Shown here: positions 45,485 to 56,845 of the stretch, in pieces
Position numbering within the stretch: the first letter of the stretch is position 1
Layout of the letters: every line of letters begins with the position of its first letter
Source of the DNA: Litoditis marina
Lineage: Eukaryota; Nematoda; Chromadorea; Rhabditida; Rhabditidae
Direction: 5' to 3'
DNA: 64,000 bases
Assembly (NCBI GenBank): GCA_964036275.1
Contig: OZ038438.1
Span: forward strand, 16,475,720 to 16,539,719
Notes under the pieces: generated by a model
Seen by the model: only the letters and a program-made list of their open reading frames with translations
The model's database searches: none
What the model was told of the DNA's origin: nothing
Translations under genes and position numbers: made by a program

Positions 45485-48400
45485 ATGCAGCAGTTATATC
45501 TGAGTTTGGTGACGCTCCGCCTACCCTTCGGTATTCTATGGATCATATTCGGGCTGACAGTAGCAAAGAAATTTGATTCGATGTCAGAGTCCAACTCCAT
45601 CATAACCAACCCAAACCCAAAGCAAACTTTCAAAAACACAGATACGCACATAAAACCATCGGAAACTTCTGAGATAGGCAGGAATAGCTTCAAAGACAAT
45701 GTTGCTGCAGGTGAGCCACTATTTCGTGTATTTCTTGTGTGAACCTGATGATGTTTCTCTGTTCCTTAGTACCCTTATTGTGAGTCCGAAACAAATATCT
45801 CCTATCTTCACATAACTGAGCGACCTTGAAAGGATATACATAACAATTCACTAGGCTGAAAGGCGGGAATGATTACAATTGGTAAGTAGAGTAGTCGTTC
45901 GTAGAAAGACGACACTGTAGCATATATTATCAACAGTTTCTGAGAGGACGAGGCTGGAACAGTAGTCATTCTAGTTTCAAGTTTATTCGCTAGTTTAATT
46001 TTTGAAAAGTTCCCATTATCGAGCAATTATTGTTTCACGTTCGGCGCTACTCTCAGAGAATTATTTCGAACGAAATGTTGGCTCCTTATCAATTGAAAAC
46101 CAAGAAGATCATATGTTAATTATTGAATAACATGGCAGAGAGGAATTCTTTCAAAATGTACCGATGGATATTTACTTCGTAATTTTGAGAGAACTCGTCC
46201 TCCATTCGAGTTTATCATCCGCTGCTGGCTAGTTCTGTGGACCGAAAGGCTGATCCCTGCAACAATTTTTACAATTTTGTCTGCAACGGATTTGTAAGAG
46301 ATAATCCGATTCCAAACGACAAGCAACGTGTTACTCAGATGAAGTTGCTGGAAGAAAAGATTACGACTCAACTCAAAGGTAAAAATCATTTGGATATACC
46401 ATTATAATAACGAATACTATTACGTGTTGTCTTTTTTCATTTTACGAACCTATGTGACATTTCAGATCACACAAAAGTATGAACTCCCACGAATATAAGA
46501 CACTTATCATAGACACTATTTGTCCTACCGCCAAAGTTCCATGTTTCAGAAATTCTGGAGAAACCACCGTCGAACTTCTCTAATGAACTAAACCTGATGT
46601 ACTCTTTCTACAACAAATGTTCTCAAAGCATAAATTCAACGGAACGCCGTGGTGTTCAACAGTTATTTAACAGACTGAGGTAGTAGGTTGTAGATTTGCT
46701 GTTTTGTTTGGTGATGTTTGATTTCCAATTTTATGTTTTCCAATTAGTATGCAGTAGAAAAAAACCAAAGAGCAAAAAGTGTTCCAATACTTCACTCTTT
46801 TTGAGTTAGTCGCTATTTTGATACCAATAACTGAGCATTCGCAAGAGAAAGAGAAATATAGGCGAAATATATACATTGAACTGACGAGTTAGCTAATCGC
46901 AAAACTTGAGCTTGTATGTTCTTTGTTCTCCAACAATCCCAATGTGCTGCCTTACAAGAACATGACTTGGTCCGAAGAATGATAAAGTAAATGTCACAAT
47001 TTAGTTTGTCATACTTCTAAGGCGTATTCGCAAACACGCGTTCTTCCTAACTGATTGGTTGATTATCATGAATCCAGTAACCGCTATTTATGACGTCCTC
47101 ATTCTACCTGATGAGTACAACTCAACACTCAACATCATCAACGTGAGTACAATTCCACTGATTTTTAACATTTGAGACAGTATTGAACAGTGCAACTTCA
47201 TTCTAAATCCCATAGTATTTCCAGTAGGAGATCACCACCAGAACAGAAGAGTCTGAAAACAGGCAAATCCGCTAAAACGTCGCAACTGCAATAAAATATT
47301 CATATCACCTGTGTTCGGCAAAACCAACAACATACTACAAATTGCCGTTATTCATGAACAACGGACCATGGAGAGCATTTGTTGTGTTTCAGATTGTACC
47401 CTCCGCTCCTATGCAGCCCTTCAGTACTTATTTCGACCCCGCATATTCTGCCGAATACGTGGCAACTAGGAATATAATGTACGAATTTCTCAATCTTCTT
47501 TCCGAAGATGACTCAGAAGGAGAGTTTTTTCTTTCCTCTGAAAGCGATAAATGGAGACGAGTGGACTCTCTACTGAAGGTGGATCAAAGTATGGCTAAGG
47601 TTGGTTGATTATTTTCGGTTCAAGTGATGCCTCGGGGAGTTATGATGTGTTGGACCTATAACTCGTTCACGTGACTATAGTATTGGCGAACACGTTTGAC
47701 AGATTTGCACCACCGGCTGTAGGTGATACTCAGAAAGTTCCCAGCCTATTGACCAGCCACTTTTGTAGCGGCCTTGACGAGAGAGTGCATAGGTCGAAGA
47801 GACGCAGATGTCTGCGGCCTCGGTGACTTGCACACTCTCTCGCTTTTGTAGCTGGCCAATCGCAGAAAATTTGCGCCAATCGTTCTGAGTAGTTCTGTAG
47901 ATAGTAGGCAGTAGTTGACTACTTTTCAGATTCAAGAAGATTCCGAGTTCAGCTCAAGTTCTCTAACAGTTGGAATGAGGGAAATACACAACGTTATCGA
48001 CTCGGTGAGTACATATTGTCTGTCGCTACCAGTTATGAACTTCTAAATTGCAAGTCATTTAAATGATACTTCTACTGTTTTTCTGTTCATCCTGTGAGAT
48101 TGGCCCAAATTATTTCCTTCGTACTTGTGAGTTGTTTTATCTGTATTCTGTGCTGTTATATTGTTTTCTTTTTCCTTTACTGGTAATCACCAAATGATGT
48201 TCCACGATTTCCGACTCTTATTTCCGCATTTGAATGTTTTCGTTTCCTAATGCCGATGTTTTATTTTCTCGTCTGGTATATCACATGCTAGCATGTAAAT
48301 AAATCAATAAATCAATCAGGTCGCTCCAACGACAAGTGCTAATGATTTCTTTTTACCACTAGTCCAAAATGTAGCAATCAAAACGTTGGTTCTGAGTTAT

Positions 48401-51400
48401 CTGCCAGCCCCCCATTCGAACATTTACGCTGCATACACAACACAGCGGTATTCCACACAACCAGTGGTAGGTTCTCCAAACTGCATCACCCGAACCAAAA
48501 GAGCGGTAGTATGAGAAAAACGAACTTCCACTTGCATGCATGGCGTCGGTATTCACAGTGAGAAATAGAAATTGCCAATCAGCTCGAGATGACAAACCGA
48601 AATATTACTAATCTCTTATTTTCAGATCAATTGGAAAAACTACTTCCTTTACACAGTACCTCCCGAGTTGTTGGCGAATATTAGTCGGAAAGCTGTCAAT
48701 ATAAAACAAGCGAATATAGTATCTCAATACGAAAAACTGTTTCGTGGTTTGGACAGAGAAACCATGCAAGACTATTTGGATTGGAAAGTTATCCTTTACT
48801 ACGCACCATTCTTGGGGGGAAGATATGCGGCTCTTCTCGACGTGAGTTTATGAACCATTTCCCAAACTAAATATCTCATGCTCCACCACCATAGAAAGCC
48901 TAAAAATGTGAAGTTGAAGATGTACGCTAACTGCGATCCTTCAAACACATTTTGCTGTTTCTCACCCATAGTGATGATCAGCATCTCGAAAATTTCCCAA
49001 CGATCAACTACGGAAGCTCAAAAAGTGTTTGACGGTAGCACTTCATAGTTTTTGCAGAATTTTCTGTTTTGTTTTTGAATAATTACGGAAGAAATGAAGA
49101 TCGCTGAACACCTCGTTTTCTCGCAGGTATACAACAAACAAGTGTATGGCACTGAGCCGAAAAACCAAACTTCCGTTTGTGTTGATAGGACTAGCTCGTA
49201 TTTTACGGATATGATTGGCTACCTCTGGATTGAGAAACATTTCAATCAAAGTACAGGTGAGTATTAGGACTTAATTCACTTTAATTACTTTAATCTAACG
49301 GAACTGAAATGTCACTTTCACAGGAGCAGGTTGTACAACCCAACGCGGAAGTTCCCATGAACTATCATGATGTTAGGTTAACTATTGCTTAGTGAGTTTT
49401 TCAGCATAACTGCTATAATTCGTTTGAAATTTCAGTTACAAAAGTGGAAAGCATCGTGAATGAGCTGAGGGACAGCTTTTTGACGCTGTTAGATTCGAAT
49501 GACTGGATGGACGATGTAACTAAAAGCAAAGCTAGACAAAAAGTGAGTAAAGAACTGAACTCAAACGAAATATCGACTCCACACCGTTTTATTGGACAGA
49601 CTTCGAATACGCAATAAATGTTCTTTGCGAAATTATTCGCCGCTATGTCTGTATCCATTACCGTTTACGACTCAATCAACATCTCACTTCGTGTATTAAT
49701 CATCAACACACCTAAGTCTGTGAAAATGTTTCACTGATCGGACTTTGCTTTCCATTCAGGCACACGCTATTCTTCCTTTCGTCGGCTACGACAGAAAGCA
49801 GTACAATTTGGAAAGTATTAAAGAAAAGTTCAAAACGGTCAGTGATTACATTCTGAGAGGGGTCTCTAGGGATGAATTAATTGATACAAGCTTTGCTAGA
49901 GAGTGTTATAATAAACAGGAAGTTCTACTTACTCTTGGGGGATGAGTACGATATAAATATTGTGATCGAAGATGAGACGTAATTTATTGAAATGTTTTTT
50001 TTGAGAGTTCTCTGTTTAGGTCAGTGAATCATATATGCCATCATACGTTGTATTTTGAAACCGTGTTGAGCATTCATCAACTACTACTCGCAGAGCTAGT
50101 AACGATATGAAACAAATGCGAGGCATCTCCATTGTTTCAGCTGCAACTTCATCCGAGTTTGAGCTTTTTTGAATCATCTCATCGGCTTAATCTCTGGTCC
50201 GTGGCAGAACAATACAGAAAGTTACAGAAGTTGAACAAACGGGATAGTTTTGAAACAAGTGCAACGGACACCAATGCCTTCTATGATCCTAGTCAAAATC
50301 AGATTGGTCAGTTTGTTAATTGAGAAGAGCTATAGTAACGATTTCCCTCAGTCTGACTAAGTGGTGGTATCATTACTTCGATATTCATCTCTTGCTGAGC
50401 TCACAGTCTGAGTACTAGTTCTATCCAAGTTTCTGTTATTTTCAGCTATTCTTGCTGGAATTCTACAAGATCCGTACTTCAATTCGTCCTGGCCTGCCTT
50501 TATGAACACGGCGGCGATAGGGATGGTGGCCGGTCACGAAATCACCCATGGCTTCGATGATTATGGTAATGGAATTGTGAAGTAATAAGTCATCACATGA
50601 CATGGTACGTGACCAGTGTTAACACCCCGGAGGTTGGAATTTGGGAGTTTGGATCTCTCACTGCAGAAATAACAAAATAATTATGTTGATTTTTACATGT
50701 TTTAGCATGTTGTTCAGCATATATGATTATAAAATAATTATGTTGATTTTTACATGTTTTAGCATGTTGTTCAGCATATATGGTTTCACGGTTTGGTTCA
50801 GGTGCGTTTTTCGACGAGTTTGGCAACAGGGTGAACTGGTGGGACGACACGACTTTCGAGAAGTTCGAAACGAAAAAGTCGTGTATCGAAAAACAATACG
50901 ACAACATTACTATAATCGATGATGTAAAGGTGAGTCTTATCGCTTAATTGGTGTCAACCATTACAGTGACCTGGATTACCAGCATAATGGGTCTCCCTAA
51001 TATCAATTGAGATGTCTCGTTCGGATTGGTTTCGAATTTAAGTAAGATCTGTAAATTGAAAAAAATACTTGTTATCAACATGCTCATCATTTGAACACGA
51101 TTCGCTTAACCAAAAACAAACTACGGAACTTAGCCAACTCGCAATATATCAAAATGAAAAGCTCATTTAACAGCCCGTATGACACGGTACGAGCACGTAT
51201 GACAGTTTGTACACGACTTACTGTAAAAAACGTTCACAGATGAACATATTATGCTCGAAACGGTCGTAAGCAGATAAAGATTTTTTTAAATGCATATGAA
51301 ACCCATTTTTAGTTGAATGGATTGCGAACTCAAGGAGAAAACATAGCTGATAATGGAGGAATGCGATCTGCCATAAAGGTTAAACATATAATTTACTGTT

Positions 51401-52490
51401 AAAAAGATGTTATTCAGTCATTACGGAAAAATGTAGATGTCATGCGCTGCGCACCTTGCGGGCGCACAAATAGCTACAGAATAATTTGAGCTATCGAACT
51501 ATTTATGCCGTAAAGTAATTTATTCTGTAAACTATGATGAGCGCTGAAAATCTTAGTCGAATTCCCACCTAAAGCAGTGTTGAATAATGGTAAATCTATC
51601 TGAAGTACAGAAGAGCGTATCGATCTCAAAGAACGCGCAAAACCTAAATGATTGGAATGAACTTAATAATTTCCATTAAAAGGGTGACACGTTTTTATTG
51701 ACGGCTCTGGAAAATTTTGGCGGAATCTTAATAGGAAAGTTGCAGACTGCATTCAAAGATAGGTACATACATGACTTCGTGGTGGACGATTTGGAAGATT
51801 ACAGCTCGGAGCAGATATTCTTCATGACGTACGCATACGTGAGTTGGTTATTCGCTTCTCCAGATGTACTCTTTGTGTTGTGTTTGTTAGTAGAAGGGTC
51901 ATGTAAAACATGTATAAACATTGGATAGCATTGTAATGTGTTGTTATCAGTCTCATGAAAAGACAACACTTGAGCAGAGTTATCTGGTCAGCACCGGGCT
52001 CAGGTTCCTAAACTATGATTAAACACAGGGAGTTATGTGATTAGAATGTGATCGGATTCCTGATCAGGCTGAGCTTACTTAGCAACGGTGCCTGGCCTAA
52101 TGTCTTCGATTATAGAAAGTTCCAAATTCATATATTGTTGTACCTTGCCGGATTCGAAATTGCGAGCAAAAGTTTTGTAGCTGGGTACTAACCACTGCGT
52201 ACTTTAGATGAAAGCCTAAGAATCAAAGACATTTGTCCGTACACTGTGGAAATTGAGATATACAGTACCCACCCACCTTTCTGTTGGCGACCACTATTCC
52301 CAACGTTTTGCAGACGTGGTGTGGCAACATTCGTCCCGAGACCATCCGAAATGACGTAGCTGTGGAAGAACACTCGCCTGCTTTCGTTAGAGTCAACGTT
52401 GTGCTCGCCAACCAACCCGAGTTTTCCGAGGCATTTCAGTGTCCGATTGGATCACCTATGAATCCGAGGGAAAAATGCACGGTCTGGTAG
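45485..52490 (+). CDS. M13-family (neprilysin-like) zinc metallopeptidase
   Basis: Sixteen exons join in phase to 791 residues: 45485-45710, 46190-46378, 46550-46679, 47022-47142, 47393-47599, 47930-48004, 48626-48841, 49127-49256, 49436-49542, 49760-49921, 50141-50306, 50446-50565, 50802-50929, 51313-51378, 51683-51838 and 52314-52490. It is a type II membrane protein: a short N-terminus, a hydrophobic anchor at about residues 5-28, then the ectodomain opening with ADPCNNFYNFVCNGF. The catalytic site is complete: NAFYDP, HEITH at 607-611 (two zinc His plus Glu), third ligand in ENIADN (Glu668) and the family ending KCTVW. Such enzymes trim small extracellular peptides; the substrate is unknown. 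Least certain are the exon at 47022 and the donor at 49921, which were chosen by phase. The length is near the usual 700-800. Confidence 0.9.
47247..47372 (+). repeat. Dispersed repeat, copy 2 (see 5859-5990)
   Basis: AATCCGCTAAAACGTCGCAA, CATATCACCTGTG and ACCAACAACATAC in the same order as copy 1. It ends about 20 bases before a metallopeptidase exon. Confidence 0.6.
47751..47866. repeat. Inverted-repeat element, CCAGC-ended family, copy 1
   Basis: Ends GACCAGCCACTTTTGTAG and CTTTTGTAGCTGGCCAAT (imperfect inverted repeats), with inner arms GAGAGAGTGCA and TGCACACTCTCTC and a centre AGACGCAGATGTCTGCGG. It matches 61097-61218 in reverse orientation. In a metallopeptidase intron. Confidence 0.65.
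50674..50785. repeat. 57-bp tandem duplication
   Basis: AAAATAATTATGTTGATTTT to CAGCATATATG occurs twice back to back (50674-50730 and 50731-50785), seemingly identical. It lies in the intron that follows the HEITH exon. Confidence 0.9.
52125..52303 (-). repeat. tRNA-like SINE-derived repeat, copy B
   Basis: Homologous to 15128-15325, with shared GCAGTGGTTAG, TTTCGAATCCGGCAAG (decayed B-box) and TGAGATATACAGTACCC. Its end lies about 10 bases from the acceptor of the last metallopeptidase exon. Confidence 0.6.
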
Positions 52491-52687
52491 ATGGCAACTT
52501 ATCAAAATATTCAGCAGAAATGAATAATTTTCTTTTTCCTGGAAATTCGTCGTCTCTTGCAGTAAATATAGTGTACAAGAACTCCAGCATTGTTTACGGA
52601 AATAATGAAAACGATTCGAAAATGGGTTGTTGCTACTAGTAAAGCAAAGTTTTCTGCCTATTTTCATTTTGAGAAACATTTTGAATG

Positions 52688-52693
52688 AATAAA
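52688..52693 (+). terminator. Polyadenylation signal of the metallopeptidase gene
   Basis: AATAAA about 200 bases after the stop codon. Confidence 0.5.
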
Positions 52694-55600
52694 ACTAGAA
52701 TTCCATCAGCCAGCTCAAGCAGCTGACTGGTATTACAGAACATCTTTGTTTTGATACTGTTTTATGGGGTCAGACAAACATTCGACATGATGCTCGGGCT
52801 TAATGACTTGTTTGCCGTCTCACACTTTGCCTCTACCTCTATTTTTTTTTCCTTCAAAGAGGTTTGAAATAATAACACTCCCATTTTTAAGCCTGCATCG
52901 GAAATTTGGAGAAACATTGGATGAATATTTAACCGAACTAACTTATTGATATTTGGGTACAAGTCGTGGAGAAAGTTGTATTTCAAGCTAAAACTGCTCA
53001 AAATTGTCCTTACTCCAATCGATAGTTCACAGTTTATTTACGTTTTTAAACTTCATTCACATATCAACGTTGTTGTAAGCTATGAAACCAAATATAGCTG
53101 TCGAATGTCGTTGTCGTTGGAGTTTACACGTGAAATAGTTCGTTTTTCGTAGTACCAAGCGTTTCAGAGTCACGATTGCCACATTCCGTTGCAACCATCA
53201 ATAGAAGTGTATAGTATCAACGTCGAGAAGTAACCTAAAAGTGTAAACATAATTTTTCTTGTCTCTCATATTACCTCGGAAGTGAAGTGTCCCGCAGTTG
53301 ATTGTTCGATTGACATCGGACAGAGAGTCATGGATGCATCAGAGTGTATTATTGTTCTTTCCACGGAATCAATGCATGTCGCGACGTCAGGTGGCGCCGC
53401 GTCCGCACCGATATGCCAGCATACAAATACACCACAAGTCTGCCATCACATTCTGACTCTCAGCTCCGATCGCCCGAGTATATTGTTGCTCTACAACTCA
53501 TTGATAGGGTGTGAATAGGCTTTATTCTTAGTTTGACGTGCAGTCTCAGAGTAACTGTTGAACTCAGCTTGGAAAGCAGTGAGATCACACTACAAACACC
53601 ACAGGGAAGAGAAACACTTACGATATCTGTCTGCTTAGCCATGCTCAAGTATTACACACGTCCTTTCTCACTCCAGACTACATGGCTTTTCTTTTGAGTA
53701 GCCGGGTCTTGTATATTTTTCCCATATGAAAAAGAAGAACATGCATTTCCAAATGAATGCACTAGTTGGTAATGTGTTTCATTGTTTCATTGTTGACTAA
53801 TTCTATTGTTTGTTCCGCGTGTTTTTAGTTTTCCGCTGTTATTCCTGATCTATCACATCCTCGTTTTCTTGTTTTCTTCCATGTGACATACATATCCCAC
53901 TTGGGTCACACTACTCAAACTGCCCAAAACAGATAGCTTGTGTTGCTCAAATTGACAAATGTACTAAAGTACAATTTAAATTGCGAAGGTTCGAAACATA
54001 ATTTGCGAAGCGACGAAATTTCATTGATGAATGGGATTGGCCGATCTCAATAAGTCGTTGGGAGTAAATTGATGCAGGTTTTCTACCAAACTCCAGTATA
54101 GTACTAACGCTGCAAAAAGCAATTACGTAACCGTAATAGATTCCGATGGTCGATTCATATGAAAACTCAGTTCATTTCTTGATACAGAATGTAAATAACC
54201 AGTTCTCCCCCAAGATAATCTATTTTTCCCAGTTCTTTTTGTACTGCTTACCAATATGTTTCATAGCCACCCTGAATTTGTTAGTAACCTACCTGTCGGC
54301 AATCATGTATGTCTCCCTATTGTTTCAGTGCGGGTAATCCCCTGCTCACCTGGTAGAATATTCACAACAGGTCCCGGAATATCTCTGATAAATAAAGACA
54401 TTTCCGTACTTTTGCTTTCACACGACAGCCGTTTGGCATTACTTAGATTTCTTGGAGGTTGAGGCCCTAATAAGGCCCATAACCTCTCATGTTCAACTGT
54501 TTTTAATTTCAAATAGGGCTATGTATAGCATCGGCAAGCATCACTACTCGAAATCGACTTTCCACCTGTTTGGTCTTCTTTTTCTATTACGTTGAGCTGC
54601 GATGGTGCTTTGTCTAGATCCTAATTCTTTGCCAGTTGTCCATTACAGTGTAAGGAGTTGTCCCCTCACTTGCGCACTATCAACAAACACCCAAACATAA
54701 TACGTCTCCATACCTTTCTAGTTCATTCAAACGATGTTCGTAACAGATGTTAACTCACTTTGCTTAGAAGTATTATTCATCTGGTTTTTATGTTTCTATG
54801 AAGTAAACTGAATAACAATTAACATATGGAGCATTGTTTTTCATTCGAAAATATTCGCACTACATAGTTGCAAAGTCAACCAAGCTTCGAATGATAAGTT
54901 GTTGGTACTGTGTCAGTAAATGTTTCGATGTTCCTATATCTACTGATTGAGACTGGCACATGAGTGTCTGTCTTTCACATTCGAGATTATGTCAGCGATA
55001 ATTTACCGAGCAACTCGTTTTTACTTGTCGTATGGAACGGTACTAACATTCTCGACACACAACCGTTCACTTTACAAATGTTCAGCATCCACAGTTTGTG
55101 ACAAATTTGCTTGAATAATTATAAATGTGGTGGAAAATCTTTTTTAACAATTTTTTAAAACTCGTTGGTGAAAAATTAAAGACTCAAACGTTTTCCATTC
55201 GAAGTTGATGATCACTATCAGAAAGGGTCAACCTATTGTGAATATTGCGTGAAAACCTCGAAAACGATAGTCTTTCTCCAATCGATGATCAAGAACAATG
55301 ATTTTCCTCGAAACTGGGAATCATGACTAGCGGGAATATGAGTCCATTTTTTCGCTTCAATTAGTCTTGGACCAGATGTTAGCTGAGCGAAAAGTTCTCC
55401 GTTCGTGAAGGCTACTATTCATATCCGAGCAGATTATCCATGTTCATTTCATAACAATCTGCATACATCACTGTACTACGAACTTGTGACATTTTCACAA
55501 CCACCCTCAAATGTGACGTACATGGCAATACATGTTCATGCTTTTTCTTCCAGTCAAATGACCACTGGTTATGGTTGTTCAAATCTTGTGAGATGTTGCG

Positions 55601-56828
55601 CCTGAGAATTTAGGAAACCGCTTTATGGGGTTGCGTGTCTCATTATACACATATGCAATGTAATAACACAATTATTCGTGAAGCGCATCACCAGCTGAAC
55701 GAATCTCTCACAACGTACATCTTAAATATTTTGATATCTGCTACAATTTGACTAGGTGGTTTGTTTTCACCTGCAACTTTCTGATATATATATTCTCATC
55801 TCGAGTTTTTCTAAACTGCATACAGCATACTGTAATATTTGAGGTTAGGATTTTGCAATGGCTGTTAACATTTCGCTTCAAGCCCACAAAATATATCAGG
55901 ATTCGGCTCGATTACGTGTTCCGCAGTATATTTCATCAAAGTTTGTGTGATGTGATGTACGCTGTCTCGCATATACATATGACTAAGTTTTCATTTGACA
56001 TACATCCAAAGTTCACAGCTACATATTGTCGCTGCATCCGAGTTTCTTGGTTATGCCGGTTTTATATGAATGAGTTCCATGTTTTAGTAACGTGTTTTCG
56101 AATGAGATTTGATAACATTTTTCCCAGTAGATAATATCTAACATAGAACTTCCTTGAACACAGGTGAAGTTTTCTCAAGCGGAAACCGGCAGCAATACTG
56201 CATCAACATCAGAATAGTAATAGAAACAGATCAAATGTTTGTTATAGTTTCATCTCAATACACGCCATAGTTAACTTACTTTGAAAACAAAAAGCAACGA
56301 GATCAAACTATTAATATATCACAACATAGCAATATAATTTGTATAAGTTTGCTTTGGAGAAGCGAACCCTATCGATGTTATTATTATTCGTTATGTTCTG
56401 AAGGATTGTTCGATTACTTTTGTCTTCCCTGAACCATTTCCAACAATAGCCTCTTGTTCCAAGTATTCGAGAGCGAACGCGAGTTTTTTTTTTCTTAGTC
56501 GAGTTTTCGCGCATTTTCTGAGAAATCAACACAGTACTCCATTTCACTGTGATGATTGAACTGCGGGCGAATAGCTCGTACGAAAAAAAACTGTGTTCTT
56601 GACTTTTGTATTTCGTTTAAACGACATTCTCCTCTCAGTTGATAGCTTAGTCCACGTTTCCATTGCCAGCCAGCAATTTGGTGTCGAACCATCGAGAACG
56701 TATTTATTTGGTATGTAAATGTTTTTCCGAATAGTTGTAATTCAGCTGAAACCGATACTAGTTTAGAGCTGTTTTTATTATCGTTCTGAGGTTTTGAATT
56801 TCCCTTGTCTTTGAACATGAATGATGTT
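52694..56828. other. Intergenic stretch between metallopeptidase and ENPP genes
   Basis: 4.1 kb, probably including the ENPP promoter. No gene with good support. A short minus-strand series at 53642-53217 (MAKQTDI, then a 55-codon exon) splices in phase, but its sequence resembles a repeat also seen at 12180, so I do not call it. Weak TGTAGTTTGATC-family elements lie at about 53527-53602 and 56236-56310. Confidence 0.45.
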
Positions 56829-56845
56829 TTCAACTTCTTCTCAGA
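56829..56845 (+). promoter_or_regulatory. Candidate trans-splice acceptor of the ENPP gene
   Basis: TCAACTTCTTCTCAG followed by A and then the ATG. Only one base would lie between a spliced leader and the start codon. Confidence 0.6.

Noticed and set aside
53217..53642. Minus-strand mini-gene: MAKQTDI exon with GTAAGT donor, a 55-codon exon (53439-53275) and a short last exon, with AATAAA downstream
   Set aside because: The pieces join in phase, but the main exon resembles DNA at 12180-12260, the opposite strand is equally open, the second intron is only 40 bases and a MITE fills the first. More likely a repeat; RNA-seq would settle it.
54700..56134. Plus-strand frames, including 128 codons at 55748
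   Set aside because: Aromatic- and Cys-rich, AT-driven sequence with no domain or splice partners.
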